This document shows, in pieces, positions 8,681-17,853 of a DNA stretch of 64,000 nucleotides. The stretch lies in the NCBI RefSeq assembly GCF_024734075.1, contig NZ_CP102850.1, positions 4,588,001-4,652,000 on the forward strand, in the 5' to 3' direction. The position numbers and the translations under genes are program-made. Source of the stretch: Gordonia mangrovi. Lineage in GTDB: Bacteria; Actinomycetota; Actinomycetes; Mycobacteriales; Mycobacteriaceae. The stretch's first letter is position 1. Every line of letters starts with the position of its first letter. The notes below the pieces were generated by a model. That model searched no databases. It was not told the origin of the DNA and was given only the letters and a program-made list of their open reading frames with translations.

Positions 8681-9667
8681 ATGGCGACGTTGTGGGCGAT
8701 CAGTGACCTCCACGTCGCCCATCGGGGCAATGAGCACATCGTCGACCAGATCCGTCCGCAGAGCAGCGACGACTGGCTGATCGTCGCGGGCGACGTCGCC
8801 GAACGCACCGACGACATCATCGACACGTTGCGGCGCCTGCGGACACGGTTCCACACTGTGGTGTGGGTGCCGGGGAACCACGAGCTCTACACCACCGCGA
8901 AGGACCCGCTGCAGATCTTCGGGGTCGCGCGCTACGACTATCTCGTACAGGCCTGCCGCGACATCGGCGTCGTCACGCCGGAGGACATCTACCCGTTGTT
9001 CGACCCGGGCGACGGGTCACGCCCGGTGCGGGTCGTACCGATGTTCCTGCTCTACGACTACACGTTCCGCCCCGAGGGCACCACCACCACGCTGACCGCG
9101 CTGGCGCTGGCGCGTGAGCGCAACGTGGTCGCCACCGACGAGTTCTTGCTCTCGCCCGAGCCGTTCGGCACGCGCGACGCGTGGGGACGGGCGCGGATCG
9201 AGTCGACGTGTCAGCGTCTCGACGCGCTCGATCCCGCGGAACCCACTGTGTTGATCAATCATTGGCCGTTGCGTCGGGAACCCACCGATGCCCTGATGTA
9301 CCCCGAGTTCGCGCTGTGGTGCGGCAGCGAACTGACCGCGGACTGGCACACCCGGTACAACGCGGCGTGCTGCGTCTACGGGCACCTGCACATCCCGCGA
9401 ACCACCTGGTACGACGGCGTGCGCTTCGAAGAGGTGTCGGTGGGATACCCGCGGGAGTGGAAGCGCCGCGGACTCCCGGAACCTCTGCTGCGCGTGATCA
9501 TCCCCGACCCCGGCCTGACCGCGGACGACCTGCCCGAGCACGGCGTCCGGTTCGAACTGCCGCCCGACTACGAGAAGCGCGCCGCCGAGTTCGCACGTCG
9601 CATCGCCGAACGCCGCGAACGACGCGCATCGCGACCGAGCACCCGTCCGCAGGAAGGCAACCGATGA
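8681..9667 (+). CDS. pptH: Calcineurin-like phosphoesterase, phosphopantetheinyl hydrolase PptH
   Basis: This 328-residue metallophosphoesterase has the complete di-metal motif set: DLH at 9-11, GDVAE at 37-41, GNHE at 65-68, a later NHWPLRREP and GHLHIPR. Its position one codon before pptT and upstream of truB matches Rv2795c, which is reported to remove phosphopantetheine from holo-acyl-carrier proteins. The stop overlaps the pptT start as ATGA, so the opposing activities are probably made together. Function is assigned from orthology and neighbourhood; family membership is seen directly. Confidence 0.85.
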   Translation: MATLWAISDLHVAHRGNEHIVDQIRPQSSDDWLIVAGDVAERTDDIIDTLRRLRTRFHTVVWVPGNHELYTTAKDPLQIFGVARYDYLVQACRDIGVVTPEDIYPLFDPGDGSRPVRVVPMFLLYDYTFRPEGTTTTLTALALARERNVVATDEFLLSPEPFGTRDAWGRARIESTCQRLDALDPAEPTVLINHWPLRREPTDALMYPEFALWCGSELTADWHTRYNAACCVYGHLHIPRTTWYDGVRFEEVSVGYPREWKRRGLPEPLLRVIIPDPGLTADDLPEHGVRFELPPDYEKRAAEFARRIAERRERRASRPSTRPQEGNR

Positions 9668-10320
9668 TCGAACAGCTCGTGCCGAGCGGGGTCGCCGCGG
9701 CCGAGGCGTTCGAGGATCCGCCCGGTATCGAGCCGCTGCCGGCCGAACGCTCCCTGATCGAACGTGCCGTGGACAAACGACGCCGCGAGTTCACCACCGC
9801 GCGATACTGCGCGCGGCAGGCCATGGGGCAGTTGGGCATCGACCCGTCCCCGATCATGCGCGGAGAACGTGGGATGCCCGTGTGGCCGGACCGGGTGGTC
9901 GGGAGCCTCACCCACTGCGACGGCTATCGGGCTGCCGTGGTCGCCTATGCACTGCAGGTTCGATCCCTGGGCATCGACGCCGAACCCCACGACCGCCTAC
10001 CCGACGGAGTTCTCGAGCACACCAGTCTCGAGGCCGAGCGCACGGTGCTCGCCACCCGGCCGACCGGTCTGCACTGGGACCGACTGCTGTTCTGTGCCAA
10101 GGAGGCCACCTACAAGGCGTGGTTCCCGCTCACACAGCGATGGCTGGGTTTCGAAGACGCCCACATCAAGTTCGACCAGACCTCGGCGCAGGCAGGTTCG
10201 TTCACCTCCTCGATCCTCGTCGACGGTGCCGTGCTCGATGGTGGGGCGCCGTTGGCGGAGCTTCGGGGACGATGGATGATCGACCGGGGCCTCATCACGA
10301 CGACGATCGCGCTGGTGTGA
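9664..10320 (+). CDS. pptT: 4'-phosphopantetheinyl transferase PptT (Sfp type)
   Basis: PptT activates carrier proteins of polyketide synthases, NRPSs and fatty-acid systems with the CoA-derived phosphopantetheine arm. The two Mg/CoA-binding signatures are present: SLGIDAEPHDRLP and FCAKEATYKAW. GSLTHCDGYRAAVVA matches the family segment before the first signature. Length is 218 residues. ATG 9664 overlaps the pptH stop and truB begins two bases after its own stop, so the three genes form an operon. Confidence 0.94.
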   Translation: MIEQLVPSGVAAAEAFEDPPGIEPLPAERSLIERAVDKRRREFTTARYCARQAMGQLGIDPSPIMRGERGMPVWPDRVVGSLTHCDGYRAAVVAYALQVRSLGIDAEPHDRLPDGVLEHTSLEAERTVLATRPTGLHWDRLLFCAKEATYKAWFPLTQRWLGFEDAHIKFDQTSAQAGSFTSSILVDGAVLDGGAPLAELRGRWMIDRGLITTTIALV

Positions 10321-10321
10321 C

Positions 10322-11224
10322 ATGGCCGATGCATCGATCGAGAACGCAGGCCTGATCATCGTCGACAAGGACGCCGGGATGACCAGCCACGACGTCGTGT
10401 CGAGATGTCGAAAGCTGTTCAACACCAGGCGAGTCGGGCACGCCGGCACACTGGACCCGATGGCCACCGGGGTGCTGGTGGTGGGTATCGAGCGCGCCAC
10501 CAAGCTGCTCGGACTGCTGTCGTTGACCACCAAGTCCTATGTGGCGACGATCCGGCTCGGCGCGGCCACCGACACCGACGACCGTGAGGGCCAGGTCATC
10601 TCGCGGGCCGATGCGGCACATCTCGGTGACGACGAGATCGTCGCCGGCGTGGCGGCGTTGACCGGCGACATCGAGCAGGTCCCGGCCCGGGTCAGTGCGA
10701 TCAAGGTCGATGGTCGGCGCGCCCACGCCCTGGCACGTACCGGCGCCGAATTCGACCTCGCGGCACGGCCGGTGACGGTCAGCCGCTTCGACATCGCGGC
10801 CATCCGACGCACCGATGACGGGTGGGTCGACGTGGTCGTGGCGGTCGATTGTTCGGCCGGCACCTACATCCGTTCGCTCGCTCGCGATCTCGGCTCTGCG
10901 CTGCAGGTCGGCGGTCATCTGACTACGCTGCGCCGCACAGCCGTCGGGCCGTTCACGCTCGAGCATGCCCGCACACTGGAGGCGTTGCGCGAGCAGCCCG
11001 GTCTGTCGCTGACCATCGACGACGCGGCAAAACTGTCGTTCCCGCACCGCGACATCGACGCCGACGAAGCGGAGTCGATCAGCCAGGGGAGATGGCTGAC
11101 CCCGATCGGCCGGAAAGAGACCTATGTGGTGATCGATCCCGACGGGCGGGCCATCGCACTCGTGCAGGAGAAGGGTCGCCGCGCCAGCTCGGTGATGGTG
11201 GTGCGGCCGGCCACCCTGCGCTGA
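10322..11224 (+). CDS. truB: tRNA pseudouridine(55) synthase TruB
   Basis: TruB makes pseudouridine at position 55 of the tRNA T-loop. The catalytic motif RVGHAGTLDPMATGVLVVGI contains the nucleophilic Asp, and YVATIRLGAATDTDD and GTYIRSLARDLG are standard. The C-terminal part (about 230-300) is the actinobacterial TruB C-domain. The 300-residue length is normal. It ends 19 bp before the convergent mntR gene. Confidence 0.95.
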   Translation: MADASIENAGLIIVDKDAGMTSHDVVSRCRKLFNTRRVGHAGTLDPMATGVLVVGIERATKLLGLLSLTTKSYVATIRLGAATDTDDREGQVISRADAAHLGDDEIVAGVAALTGDIEQVPARVSAIKVDGRRAHALARTGAEFDLAARPVTVSRFDIAAIRRTDDGWVDVVVAVDCSAGTYIRSLARDLGSALQVGGHLTTLRRTAVGPFTLEHARTLEALREQPGLSLTIDDAAKLSFPHRDIDADEAESISQGRWLTPIGRKETYVVIDPDGRAIALVQEKGRRASSVMVVRPATLR

Positions 11225-11243
11225 CCCGCGCCGCGACCGGGGC

Positions 11244-11993
11244 TCAGGGGGTCACCAGAAAGATCGCCCGGGCGGCGATGTCGCCGAGGTCGATCTGATC
11301 GCTGCCGTCCACCGAGATCGAGATCGTGCCGGCGAACGGCCGTTTCTCGACGACGGTGACCACGCGGTCCAGTGCCACCCCGACCTCGTCGAAGTAGCGC
11401 AGCATCTCCGGATCGTCGTCGGAGATGCGGGCGACCATGCCCGATTCGTCGACCTCGAGGTCGGCGAGCAGCCTGGCGTCCGGACTGGGCACCGAGCCGT
11501 CGAGAGCGGGGATCGGGTCGCCGTGTGGATCCCGGCTCGGGAAACCGAGTTTGGCGTCCAGCCGCGACATCAGCCGATCCGACACCGCGTGTTCGAGGAC
11601 CTCCGCCTCGTCGTGCACCTCATCCCAGCCGTAGCCGAGTTCACGCACCAGAAAGGTCTCGATGAGGCGATGGCGGCGGACCATCAGCACCGCCGCGGCC
11701 TGCCCCTCCTCGGTGAGGGTGACCGCGCCGTAGCGTTCGTGCTCCACCAGGCCCTGATCGGCGAGCTTGCGAATCGCCTCCGACGCGGTCGACGCCGAGA
11801 CGCTCAGGCGCTCGGCCAGCATTTTGGTGGTGACCTTGACCTCTGCCCATTCCTGCACTGTCCAGATCACTTTGAGGTAGTCCTGGGTGACGGTGGACAG
11901 TTCGGTGACCGGCCGGTCGGCCGACGTGGTTCGGGCGTCGTCATCTCCGCCGGAAGCGGACATGCCGGCTCGGGCCGCGCGGGACTGGGGCAT
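11244..11993 (-). CDS. mntR: DtxR-family metal-dependent repressor, MntR/SirR type
   Basis: This 249-residue repressor has an N-terminal winged helix (LSTVTQDYLKVIWTVQEW then LSVSASTASEAIRKLADQGL), a metal-binding dimerization domain (RRHRLIETFLVREL, DEVHDEAEVLEHAVSDRL), and a C-terminal SH3-like domain. It is more like Mn-responsive MntR/SirR (Rv2788) than iron-responsive IdeR. A TAAGCT box on this strand (12005-12000) ends six bases before ATG 11993, implying a leaderless transcript. The terC riboswitch in this window is a second Mn-sensing element. Confidence 0.88.
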   Translation of the reverse strand: MPQSRAARAGMSASGGDDDARTTSADRPVTELSTVTQDYLKVIWTVQEWAEVKVTTKMLAERLSVSASTASEAIRKLADQGLVEHERYGAVTLTEEGQAAAVLMVRRHRLIETFLVRELGYGWDEVHDEAEVLEHAVSDRLMSRLDAKLGFPSRDPHGDPIPALDGSVPSPDARLLADLEVDESGMVARISDDDPEMLRYFDEVGVALDRVVTVVEKRPFAGTISISVDGSDQIDLGDIAARAIFLVTP

Positions 11994-12138
11994 GACCCGA
12001 GCTTAGGACGTGCCTCATCACATGGCGACAGCAGCCGTCGCGTGTTCGACAGTTCGCGCGGCGTTCACCGCCCGAGCTTCGGCGAAACACGCTGTTCACC
12101 ACCGGCGGCCGGATGTGGTTTGTGGTCGCGGCGGGCCG

Positions 12139-12144
12139 TAGGCT
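12139..12144 (+). promoter_or_regulatory. TAGGCT box for ribF, leaderless-type start
   Basis: TAGGCT lies seven bases before GTG 12152, which is the start best supported by alignment with the mycobacterial protein (RWRGxxxIPxDWGRCV). No Shine-Dalgarno sequence is present. Confidence 0.45.
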
Positions 12145-12151
12145 GGTGCGC

Positions 12152-13117
12152 GTGTTGCGTTGGCGAGGTCTCGAGGACATCCCCGCGGACTGGGGTAGGT
12201 GTGTGGTCACGATCGGCGTGTTCGACGGAGTGCACCGCGGCCACGCCCAGTTGATCCATGCTGCGACGACAGCGGCGAAGGAGCGTGGCGTCCCCGCCGT
12301 GCTGATGACGTTCGACCCGCATCCGGCCGAGGTGGTGCGCCCCGGCACCCATCCGCCGCAGCTGACCACGTTGACCCGGCGTGCCGAGCTGGCCGAGCAG
12401 CTCGGCATCGACGTCTTCTGCGTCATGCCGTTCACCCCCGAACTCGCTTCGCGCTCTCCGAAGGATTTCGCCCACGACATCCTCGTCGAGACCCTGCACG
12501 CCGCCGACGTCGTGGTCGGCGACAATTTCACCTTCGGCAAGAAGGCCGCCGGGGACGTCACCAAACTCGCGGAACTGGGGCGCATGTTCGGCTTCGAGGT
12601 GCAGGCCATCTCACTGTTCGGTGAGCACGCGGTGACCTTCTCCTCGACCTACATCCGCTCCTGCGTCGCGGCGGGCGATGTCGAGGCCGCCGCCGAGGCG
12701 CTCGGACGCCCGCACCGGGTGGAAGGCGTGGTGGTGCGCGGTGACGGCCGTGGCCGCGAACTCGGCTATCCGACTGCCAACGTCGCGCCGCCGATGTACG
12801 CGGCGATACCCGCCGACGGGGTCTACGCGGCGTGGTTCTCGGTGTTGGGTGTCGGCCCCGTCGTCGGACAGGTCGAACCGGGGGAGCGCTATCAGGCCGC
12901 GGTGTCGGTCGGTACCAACCCGACGTTCTCCGGTCGGACCCGCACCGTCGAGGCGTTCGTCCTGGACACGAGTGCCGACCTCTACGGGCAGCACGTCGCC
13001 ATCGATTTCGCGGGGCGACTGCGCGGAATGGTGAACTACCCCGACGTGGCAGACCTGATCACCGCGATCGCCGCCGACGTCGAGGACACACGACGGGTGC
13101 TGGCCGACTGGAGTTGA
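12152..13117 (+). CDS. ribF: Bifunctional riboflavin kinase / FAD synthetase
   Basis: RibF converts riboflavin to FMN and FAD. The N-terminal adenylyltransferase has the HxGH-type motif in GVFDGVHRGHAQL. The C-terminal kinase domain has GRELGYPTANVAPP and GERYQAAVSVGTNPTF. Length from GTG 12152 is 321 residues, as expected. A farther upstream ATG (12113) would add 13 residues with no family support. The many flavoenzymes in the downstream island depend on this activity. Confidence 0.95.
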   Translation: MLRWRGLEDIPADWGRCVVTIGVFDGVHRGHAQLIHAATTAAKERGVPAVLMTFDPHPAEVVRPGTHPPQLTTLTRRAELAEQLGIDVFCVMPFTPELASRSPKDFAHDILVETLHAADVVVGDNFTFGKKAAGDVTKLAELGRMFGFEVQAISLFGEHAVTFSSTYIRSCVAAGDVEAAAEALGRPHRVEGVVVRGDGRGRELGYPTANVAPPMYAAIPADGVYAAWFSVLGVGPVVGQVEPGERYQAAVSVGTNPTFSGRTRTVEAFVLDTSADLYGQHVAIDFAGRLRGMVNYPDVADLITAIAADVEDTRRVLADWS

Positions 13118-13128
13118 CCGGCCGCGAT

Positions 13129-13158
13129 TTGGGTCGCACCCGTTTGCGCTGGTAAAGT
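13129..13158 (+). promoter_or_regulatory. Probable rpsO promoter
   Basis: TTGGGT (13129-13134) and TAAAGT (13153-13158) are separated by 18 bp and precede rpsO by about 110 bp. The spacing suits a housekeeping sigma factor. This is inferred from motif spacing only. Confidence 0.4.
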
Positions 13159-13266
13159 TGCCGATCGGCGTTGCTGCGGTCCGCGGTGGCGCGCCGACCG
13201 TCGAGACACCTGGGTGGGTGCCGGCGGGACCGAAGAACGCGGGACTGAGAATCCAGGAGTATCTCC

Positions 13267-13536
13267 ATGGCACTGACTGCCGCCGAAAAGAAGGACATCC
13301 TCGCCGAATACGGGCTGCACGAAACCGACACCGGTTCGCCCGAGGCGCAGGTCGCGCTGCTGACCAAGCGCATCACCGATCTGACCGAGCACCTCAAGAT
13401 GCACAAGCACGATCACCACAGCCGTCGTGGTCTGCTGCTGCTGGTGGGTCGCCGTCGTCGTCTGCTGAAGTACGTCGCGAAGGTGGACATCAACCGCTAC
13501 CGCTCGCTGATCGAGCGCCTGGGTCTGCGTCGCTGA
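13267..13536 (+). CDS. rpsO: 30S ribosomal protein S15
   Basis: S15 binds 16S rRNA early in 30S assembly. The 89-residue sequence shows the standard [38 protein letters not shown] and [14 protein letters not shown] blocks. AGGAG (13256-13260) precedes ATG 13267. It is followed by a terminator and then pnp, the conserved rpsO-pnp order. Confidence 0.98.
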   Translation: MALTAAEKKDILAEYGLHETDTGSPEAQVALLTKRITDLTEHLKMHKHDHHSRRGLLLLVGRRRRLLKYVAKVDINRYRSLIERLGLRR

Positions 13537-13556
13537 TCCGGCAATTCTCTCAGGAT

Positions 13557-13585
13557 CGGCCGCCCCCGCATCGCGGGGGCGGCCG
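13557..13585 (+). terminator. Intrinsic terminator of rpsO
   Basis: CGGCCGCCCCCGC (13557-13569) pairs perfectly with GCGGGGGCGGCCG (13573-13585) around an ATC loop. A T-containing stretch (agtcgtttctg) follows. Confidence 0.85.
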
Positions 13586-13955
13586 AGTCGTTTCTGCAGG
13601 CCAGCCCGTGATGATAGGCTGGCAACTGATCGTTGCCGTGAAAGTCCTGCTGGACGTGACACTCGAGCAGATCGGTCCTCGGTAGTGGCCGCCGGAACCA
13701 GTTCCGACACAGGTTCCGGCCGCTTCGATCGAAGGCCGTCTGCAAACACCGGGATGCGCTTCGAACGCGTATCTCCCACGACCGGCACTTCTCTCATGGC
13801 TCCGTTCCGGGTCGGCTCTGCTGTCGCAGACGTCGCCACCTCTGCTGGGCGCAGACGTCACCGCAGAGCGTGGTGTGTTCGGCGAAGAGTTGATCCGCAT
13901 CCGACCATTCGGCCACCGGACACCGGTGGCAACACGAAGGGATTCTTCCAACCAC
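13586..13955 (+). promoter_or_regulatory. Long pnp leader with two hairpins and its own promoter box
   Basis: This 370-bp stretch holds no credible gene. TAGGCT at 13615-13620 could start a pnp transcript with a leader of about 330 nt. GCCGGAACC (13691-13699) pairs with GGTTCCGGC (13712-13720), and GCCACCGG (13912-13919) pairs with CCGGTGGC (13923-13930) 25 bp before the start codon. In E. coli and Streptomyces, pnp mRNA is controlled through RNase III cleavage of leader hairpins; the same here is inference. Confidence 0.55.
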
Positions 13956-16250
13956 ATGTCAGATGTGACCTCCACCGATGTCGCCGACTACGACGACACG
14001 ATCACCGAGGCGACCGCCGTCATCGACAACGGCAGCTTCGGCACCCGCACCATCCGCTTCGAGACGGGCCGTCTCGCACTGCAGGCCGCCGGATCGGTGA
14101 CCGCCTACCTCGACGACGAGACGATGCTGCTGTCGACGACCGCGGCGTCCAAGCAGCCGAAGGAGCACTTCGACTTCTTCCCGCTGACCGTTGACGTCGA
14201 GGAGCGCATGTACGCCGCGGGCCGCATCCCCGGCTCCTTCTTCCGTCGCGAGGGCCGCCCCTCCACCGACGCCATCCTGACCTGCCGCCTCATCGACCGT
14301 CCGCTGCGCCCGTCCTTCGTCGACGGCCTGCGCAACGAGATCCAGGTCGTCGTGACGGTCATGTCGCTCGATCCCAAGGACCTCTACGACGTCGTCGCGA
14401 TCAACGCGGCGTCGGCATCCACCCAGCTCGCCGGGCTGCCGTTCTCCGGCCCCGTCGGCGGCGTGCGCGTCGCGCTCATCCCGACCGAGGAGAACAAGGC
14501 CGGCCAGTGGGTCGCGTTCCCGACCGTCGAACAGCTCGAAGGCGCCGTGTTCGACATGGTCGTCGCCGGCCGGATCGTGTCCGGTGAAGGCGATTCGGCC
14601 GACGTCGCCATCATGATGGTCGAGGCCGAGGCCACCGAGAACGTCATCGACATCGTCGCCGGCGGCGCACAGGCACCGACCGAGGCGATCGTCGCCGAGG
14701 GCCTCGAGGCCGCCAAGCCGTTCATCGCTCGCCTGTGCGAGGCACAGAAGTCCTTGGCGGCCGAGGCCGCCAAGGAGACCGGCGAGTTCCCGCTGTTCCC
14801 GCCGTACGAGTCCGACGCCTACGACGCCGTCGCCGGTGCTGCCTCCGAGCGGTTGGCGCAGGTGCTCACCATCGCCGGCAAGCAGGAGCGCGACGACAAG
14901 ACCGACGAGCTCAAGTCCGACATCCTCGCCCAGCTCGGCGAGCAGTTCGAAGGCCGTGAGAAGGAGATCGGCGCCGCCTACCGCTCGCTCACCAAGAAGC
15001 TGGTACGCCAGCGCATCCTGACCGACCACTTCCGCATCGACGGCCGTGGCATCACCGACATCCGGTCGCTGTCGGCCGAGGTCGCCGTGATCCCGCGCGC
15101 CCACGGCAGTGCACTGTTCGAGCGTGGCGAGACCCAGATCCTCGGTGTCACCACGCTGGACATGGTCAAGATGGCTCAACAGATCGATTCGCTCGGACCC
15201 GAGACGTCCAAGCGGTACATGCACCATTACAACTTCCCGCCGTACTCGACCGGTGAGACCGGCCGCGTCGGTTCGCCCAAGCGCCGTGAGATCGGCCACG
15301 GTGCGCTCGCCGAGCGTGCCCTGGTGCCGGTGATCCCGAGCGTCGAGGAGTTCCCGTACGCGATCCGTCAGGTCTCGGAGGCGTTGGGCTCCAACGGTTC
15401 CACCTCGATGGGTTCGGTGTGCGCGTCGACCATGGCGCTGCTCAACGCCGGTGTGCCGCTGAAGGCGCCGGTCGCCGGTATCGCGATGGGTCTGGTGTCC
15501 GACACCGTCGACGGGGAGACCCGTTACGTGGCGCTGACCGACATCCTCGGTGCCGAGGATGCCTTCGGCGACATGGACTTCAAGGTCGCGGGCACCAAGG
15601 ACTTCGTGACCGCGCTGCAGCTCGACACCAAGCTCGACGGAATCCCGAGCCAGGTGCTCGCGGGTGCGCTCAGCCAGGCAAAGGACGCCCGTCTGACCAT
15701 CCTCGACGTGATGGCCGAGGCCATCGACGAGCCGGACGAGATGAGCCCGTACGCGCCGCGGATCACCACGATCAAGATCCCGATGGACAAGATCGGTGAA
15801 CTGATCGGCCCGAAGGGCAAGACGATCAACGGCATCACCGAGGACACCGGCGCCAACATCTCCATCGAGGACGATGGCACCGTGTTCATCGGTGCTTCCG
15901 ACGGCGAGTCCGCGCAGGCCGCGATCGACAAGGTCAACGCGATCGCGAACCCGCAGCTGCCCAAGGTGGGCGAGCGGTTCCTGGGCACGGTCGTCAAGAC
16001 CACCGCCTTCGGTGCGTTCGTGTCGTTGCTGCCGGGTCGCGATGGGCTGGTGCACATCTCGAAGCTCGGCAAGGGCAAGCGGATCAACAAGGTCGAGGAC
16101 GTCGTGAACGTCGGCTCCAAGCTCCGGGTGGAGATCGCCGACATCGACGACCGCGGCAAGATCAGCCTGGTGCCGGTCGACGACGAGGCCAAGAACGACG
16201 AGAAGGCCGGTTCCGACGACAAGGCAGAGGCGGCCACCGCCGACGCCTGA
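13956..16250 (+). CDS. pnp: Polyribonucleotide nucleotidyltransferase (PNPase)
   Basis: PNPase is a phosphorolytic 3'-5' exoribonuclease and RNA tailing enzyme. The 764 residues contain the first RNase PH domain ([40 protein letters not shown]), the linker, and the second RNase PH domain ([20 protein letters not shown]). A KH domain ([20 protein letters not shown]) and an S1 domain ([20 protein letters not shown]) complete it. ATG 13956 ([14 protein letters not shown]) fits the mycobacterial N-terminus. The acidic tail is short. Confidence 0.98.
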   Translation: MSDVTSTDVADYDDTITEATAVIDNGSFGTRTIRFETGRLALQAAGSVTAYLDDETMLLSTTAASKQPKEHFDFFPLTVDVEERMYAAGRIPGSFFRREGRPSTDAILTCRLIDRPLRPSFVDGLRNEIQVVVTVMSLDPKDLYDVVAINAASASTQLAGLPFSGPVGGVRVALIPTEENKAGQWVAFPTVEQLEGAVFDMVVAGRIVSGEGDSADVAIMMVEAEATENVIDIVAGGAQAPTEAIVAEGLEAAKPFIARLCEAQKSLAAEAAKETGEFPLFPPYESDAYDAVAGAASERLAQVLTIAGKQERDDKTDELKSDILAQLGEQFEGREKEIGAAYRSLTKKLVRQRILTDHFRIDGRGITDIRSLSAEVAVIPRAHGSALFERGETQILGVTTLDMVKMAQQIDSLGPETSKRYMHHYNFPPYSTGETGRVGSPKRREIGHGALAERALVPVIPSVEEFPYAIRQVSEALGSNGSTSMGSVCASTMALLNAGVPLKAPVAGIAMGLVSDTVDGETRYVALTDILGAEDAFGDMDFKVAGTKDFVTALQLDTKLDGIPSQVLAGALSQAKDARLTILDVMAEAIDEPDEMSPYAPRITTIKIPMDKIGELIGPKGKTINGITEDTGANISIEDDGTVFIGASDGESAQAAIDKVNAIANPQLPKVGERFLGTVVKTTAFGAFVSLLPGRDGLVHISKLGKGKRINKVEDVVNVGSKLRVEIADIDDRGKISLVPVDDEAKNDEKAGSDDKAEAATADA

Positions 16251-16263
16251 TCTCCGGACACAC

Positions 16264-16303
16264 CACGTGGCCCGTCACCCGATTCCGGGTGGCGGGCCAC
16301 GTG
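16264..16303 (+). terminator. Terminator after pnp
   Basis: CACGTGGCCCGTCACCCG (16264-16281) pairs with CGGGTGGCGGGCCACGTG (16286-16303), an 18-bp stem with one T-G wobble and an ATTC loop. No T-run follows. Confidence 0.85.
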
Positions 16304-16360
16304 CGTCTCGCGACTAACCTGGGCAGGAAACGTTCCGTCGAGTCAGCGAAGGGAGCCCTC

Positions 16361-17848
16361 TTGTCCGGTCCGGATCGTCCATCCGGCGACAAGCTCACCG
16401 TCGCCCGTCGGCGCGATCGCAGCGGTTCGGGCCCCGGGATCGTCGACGACCTGCTCGTCACCGCACCGGTCATCGGGTCGCCGGATATGACGGTCCGCGA
16501 GGCGGCGATGCTGATGACCGAACGCGGCCAGGATCACGTGGTGATCCCGTTGCCGGGCGGAGGCCATGGGCTGCTCACCGACGCGGATATCCGAGCCGGG
16601 GTCGTCGCGGCCGGACGCGACATCGACACAACCGTTCGCGAATTCGTCACCGGACCGGTGCCCGTGGTGCGCCGGGGGACCGCTGCGGTCGACGCGCTGA
16701 CCGAACTGCTCGACCGCGACCTCACGGCCATGCCGGTGGTCGATCCGGCCGGGGCGGTGATCGGGGTGGTGGCCGCCGTCGACTTCGTCGCGGCGCCGGC
16801 CGGACCGGGTATGTCGTTGCGTGCACAGGTATCTCGCGCCGGCAGCGTCGACGATCTGCAGTCCCGGTCACGCCGCATCCCGTATCTGATGGCGGATATG
16901 GTGCGGCGCGAACAACCCGTGCACGAGATCACCGCTGTCGCGTCGCTGATCCACGACGCCGTGGTGCGTCGGGCACTGGAGTTGGTGCTCGATCATCATC
17001 CGGAGCTCGATCCCGGTTCGCTGACCTGGTTGTCGTTGGGCAGCAACGCTCGCCGTGAACCGGTGCTCACCTCCGACATCGACTCCGCGGTCGCGTTCGA
17101 CGACGACGTTCCCGACGCCCAGATCACCGCCTATCGTGCCGCTTTCGGCGAGGTGGACGAGATCCTGGTCGGCGCGGGCCTCGCGATCGACCGCAACGGT
17201 GCCCTCGCCTCGAAACCGCTGTTCGCCCGCACGCATGCGCAGTGGCGACAGGCCGCCCGCGGGTGGCTGGACGCCCCGTTGGAGAACAAGGGCATGATCT
17301 TCACGTCGTTGCTGCTCGACGGTCGGCCGATCTGGGGAGATCAGGGGCTGACCGCGGTCGGCGAGGTTTTCGGCGAGCTTCGCGAGCACCGCGGGACACT
17401 GGGGGTGCTGCTGGCCGAGGCGCTGTCGTACAAGGCGCGGTTGCGATCGATGCGTGATGTGCTGACCCGCCGGGCCGACACATTCGAGATCAAGGAGCAT
17501 GCGCTCACACCGCTGGTGAACATCGCGCGGTGGGCCGCACTCAGCGTCGGCTCCACCGCGCTCGACACCCGCTCGCGGCTGCGCGCTGCGGCGGGCAGCG
17601 CGATGCTCGGCGAAGCGCAGGCCGCCGAACTGATCGAGGTGTTCGACGTGTTGCAACGGGTTCGGCTGACCTACCAGGTGGCGCAGTTCGACCGTGGCGA
17701 GCAGGTGGGTGACACCCTGGACATGAAGCGGCTCTCGCCGCTGGATCGCAGCCTGGTTGCCCAGGCGATTCGCGAGATCGCCGGGGTGCAGCGCAGGATG
17801 GCCAACATGAGTCACTATCTACCGGTCACCGATCAGGGCGGCGACTGA
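16361..17848 (+). CDS. CBS-domain protein with DUF294 nucleotidyltransferase domain
   Basis: This 495-residue cytosolic protein has a pair of CBS domains (about 20-150; VIPLPGGGHGLLTDADI and AMPVVDPAGAVIGVVAAVDF). A nucleotidyltransferase core with GSNARREPVLTSDIDSAVAF (GS-x10-DxD pattern) lies near 225-245, and a helical DUF294 C-terminal domain follows. Proteins of this design resemble the uridylyltransferase part of GlnD, but their substrate is generally unknown. I chose TTG 16361 because AAGGGAG (16349-16355) is well placed; the frame is open upstream to 16289. It follows the pnp terminator, so it has its own transcription. Confidence 0.85.
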   Translation: MSGPDRPSGDKLTVARRRDRSGSGPGIVDDLLVTAPVIGSPDMTVREAAMLMTERGQDHVVIPLPGGGHGLLTDADIRAGVVAAGRDIDTTVREFVTGPVPVVRRGTAAVDALTELLDRDLTAMPVVDPAGAVIGVVAAVDFVAAPAGPGMSLRAQVSRAGSVDDLQSRSRRIPYLMADMVRREQPVHEITAVASLIHDAVVRRALELVLDHHPELDPGSLTWLSLGSNARREPVLTSDIDSAVAFDDDVPDAQITAYRAAFGEVDEILVGAGLAIDRNGALASKPLFARTHAQWRQAARGWLDAPLENKGMIFTSLLLDGRPIWGDQGLTAVGEVFGELREHRGTLGVLLAEALSYKARLRSMRDVLTRRADTFEIKEHALTPLVNIARWAALSVGSTALDTRSRLRAAAGSAMLGEAQAAELIEVFDVLQRVRLTYQVAQFDRGEQVGDTLDMKRLSPLDRSLVAQAIREIAGVQRRMANMSHYLPVTDQGGD

Positions 17849-17853
17849 ATCGC

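Noticed and set aside
13959-16055. A 698-codon open frame on the minus strand opposite pnp
   Set aside because: It is an antisense shadow produced by GC-rich third positions of pnp; composition is Arg/Gly/Leu-rich with no domain, and the plus strand is clearly PNPase.
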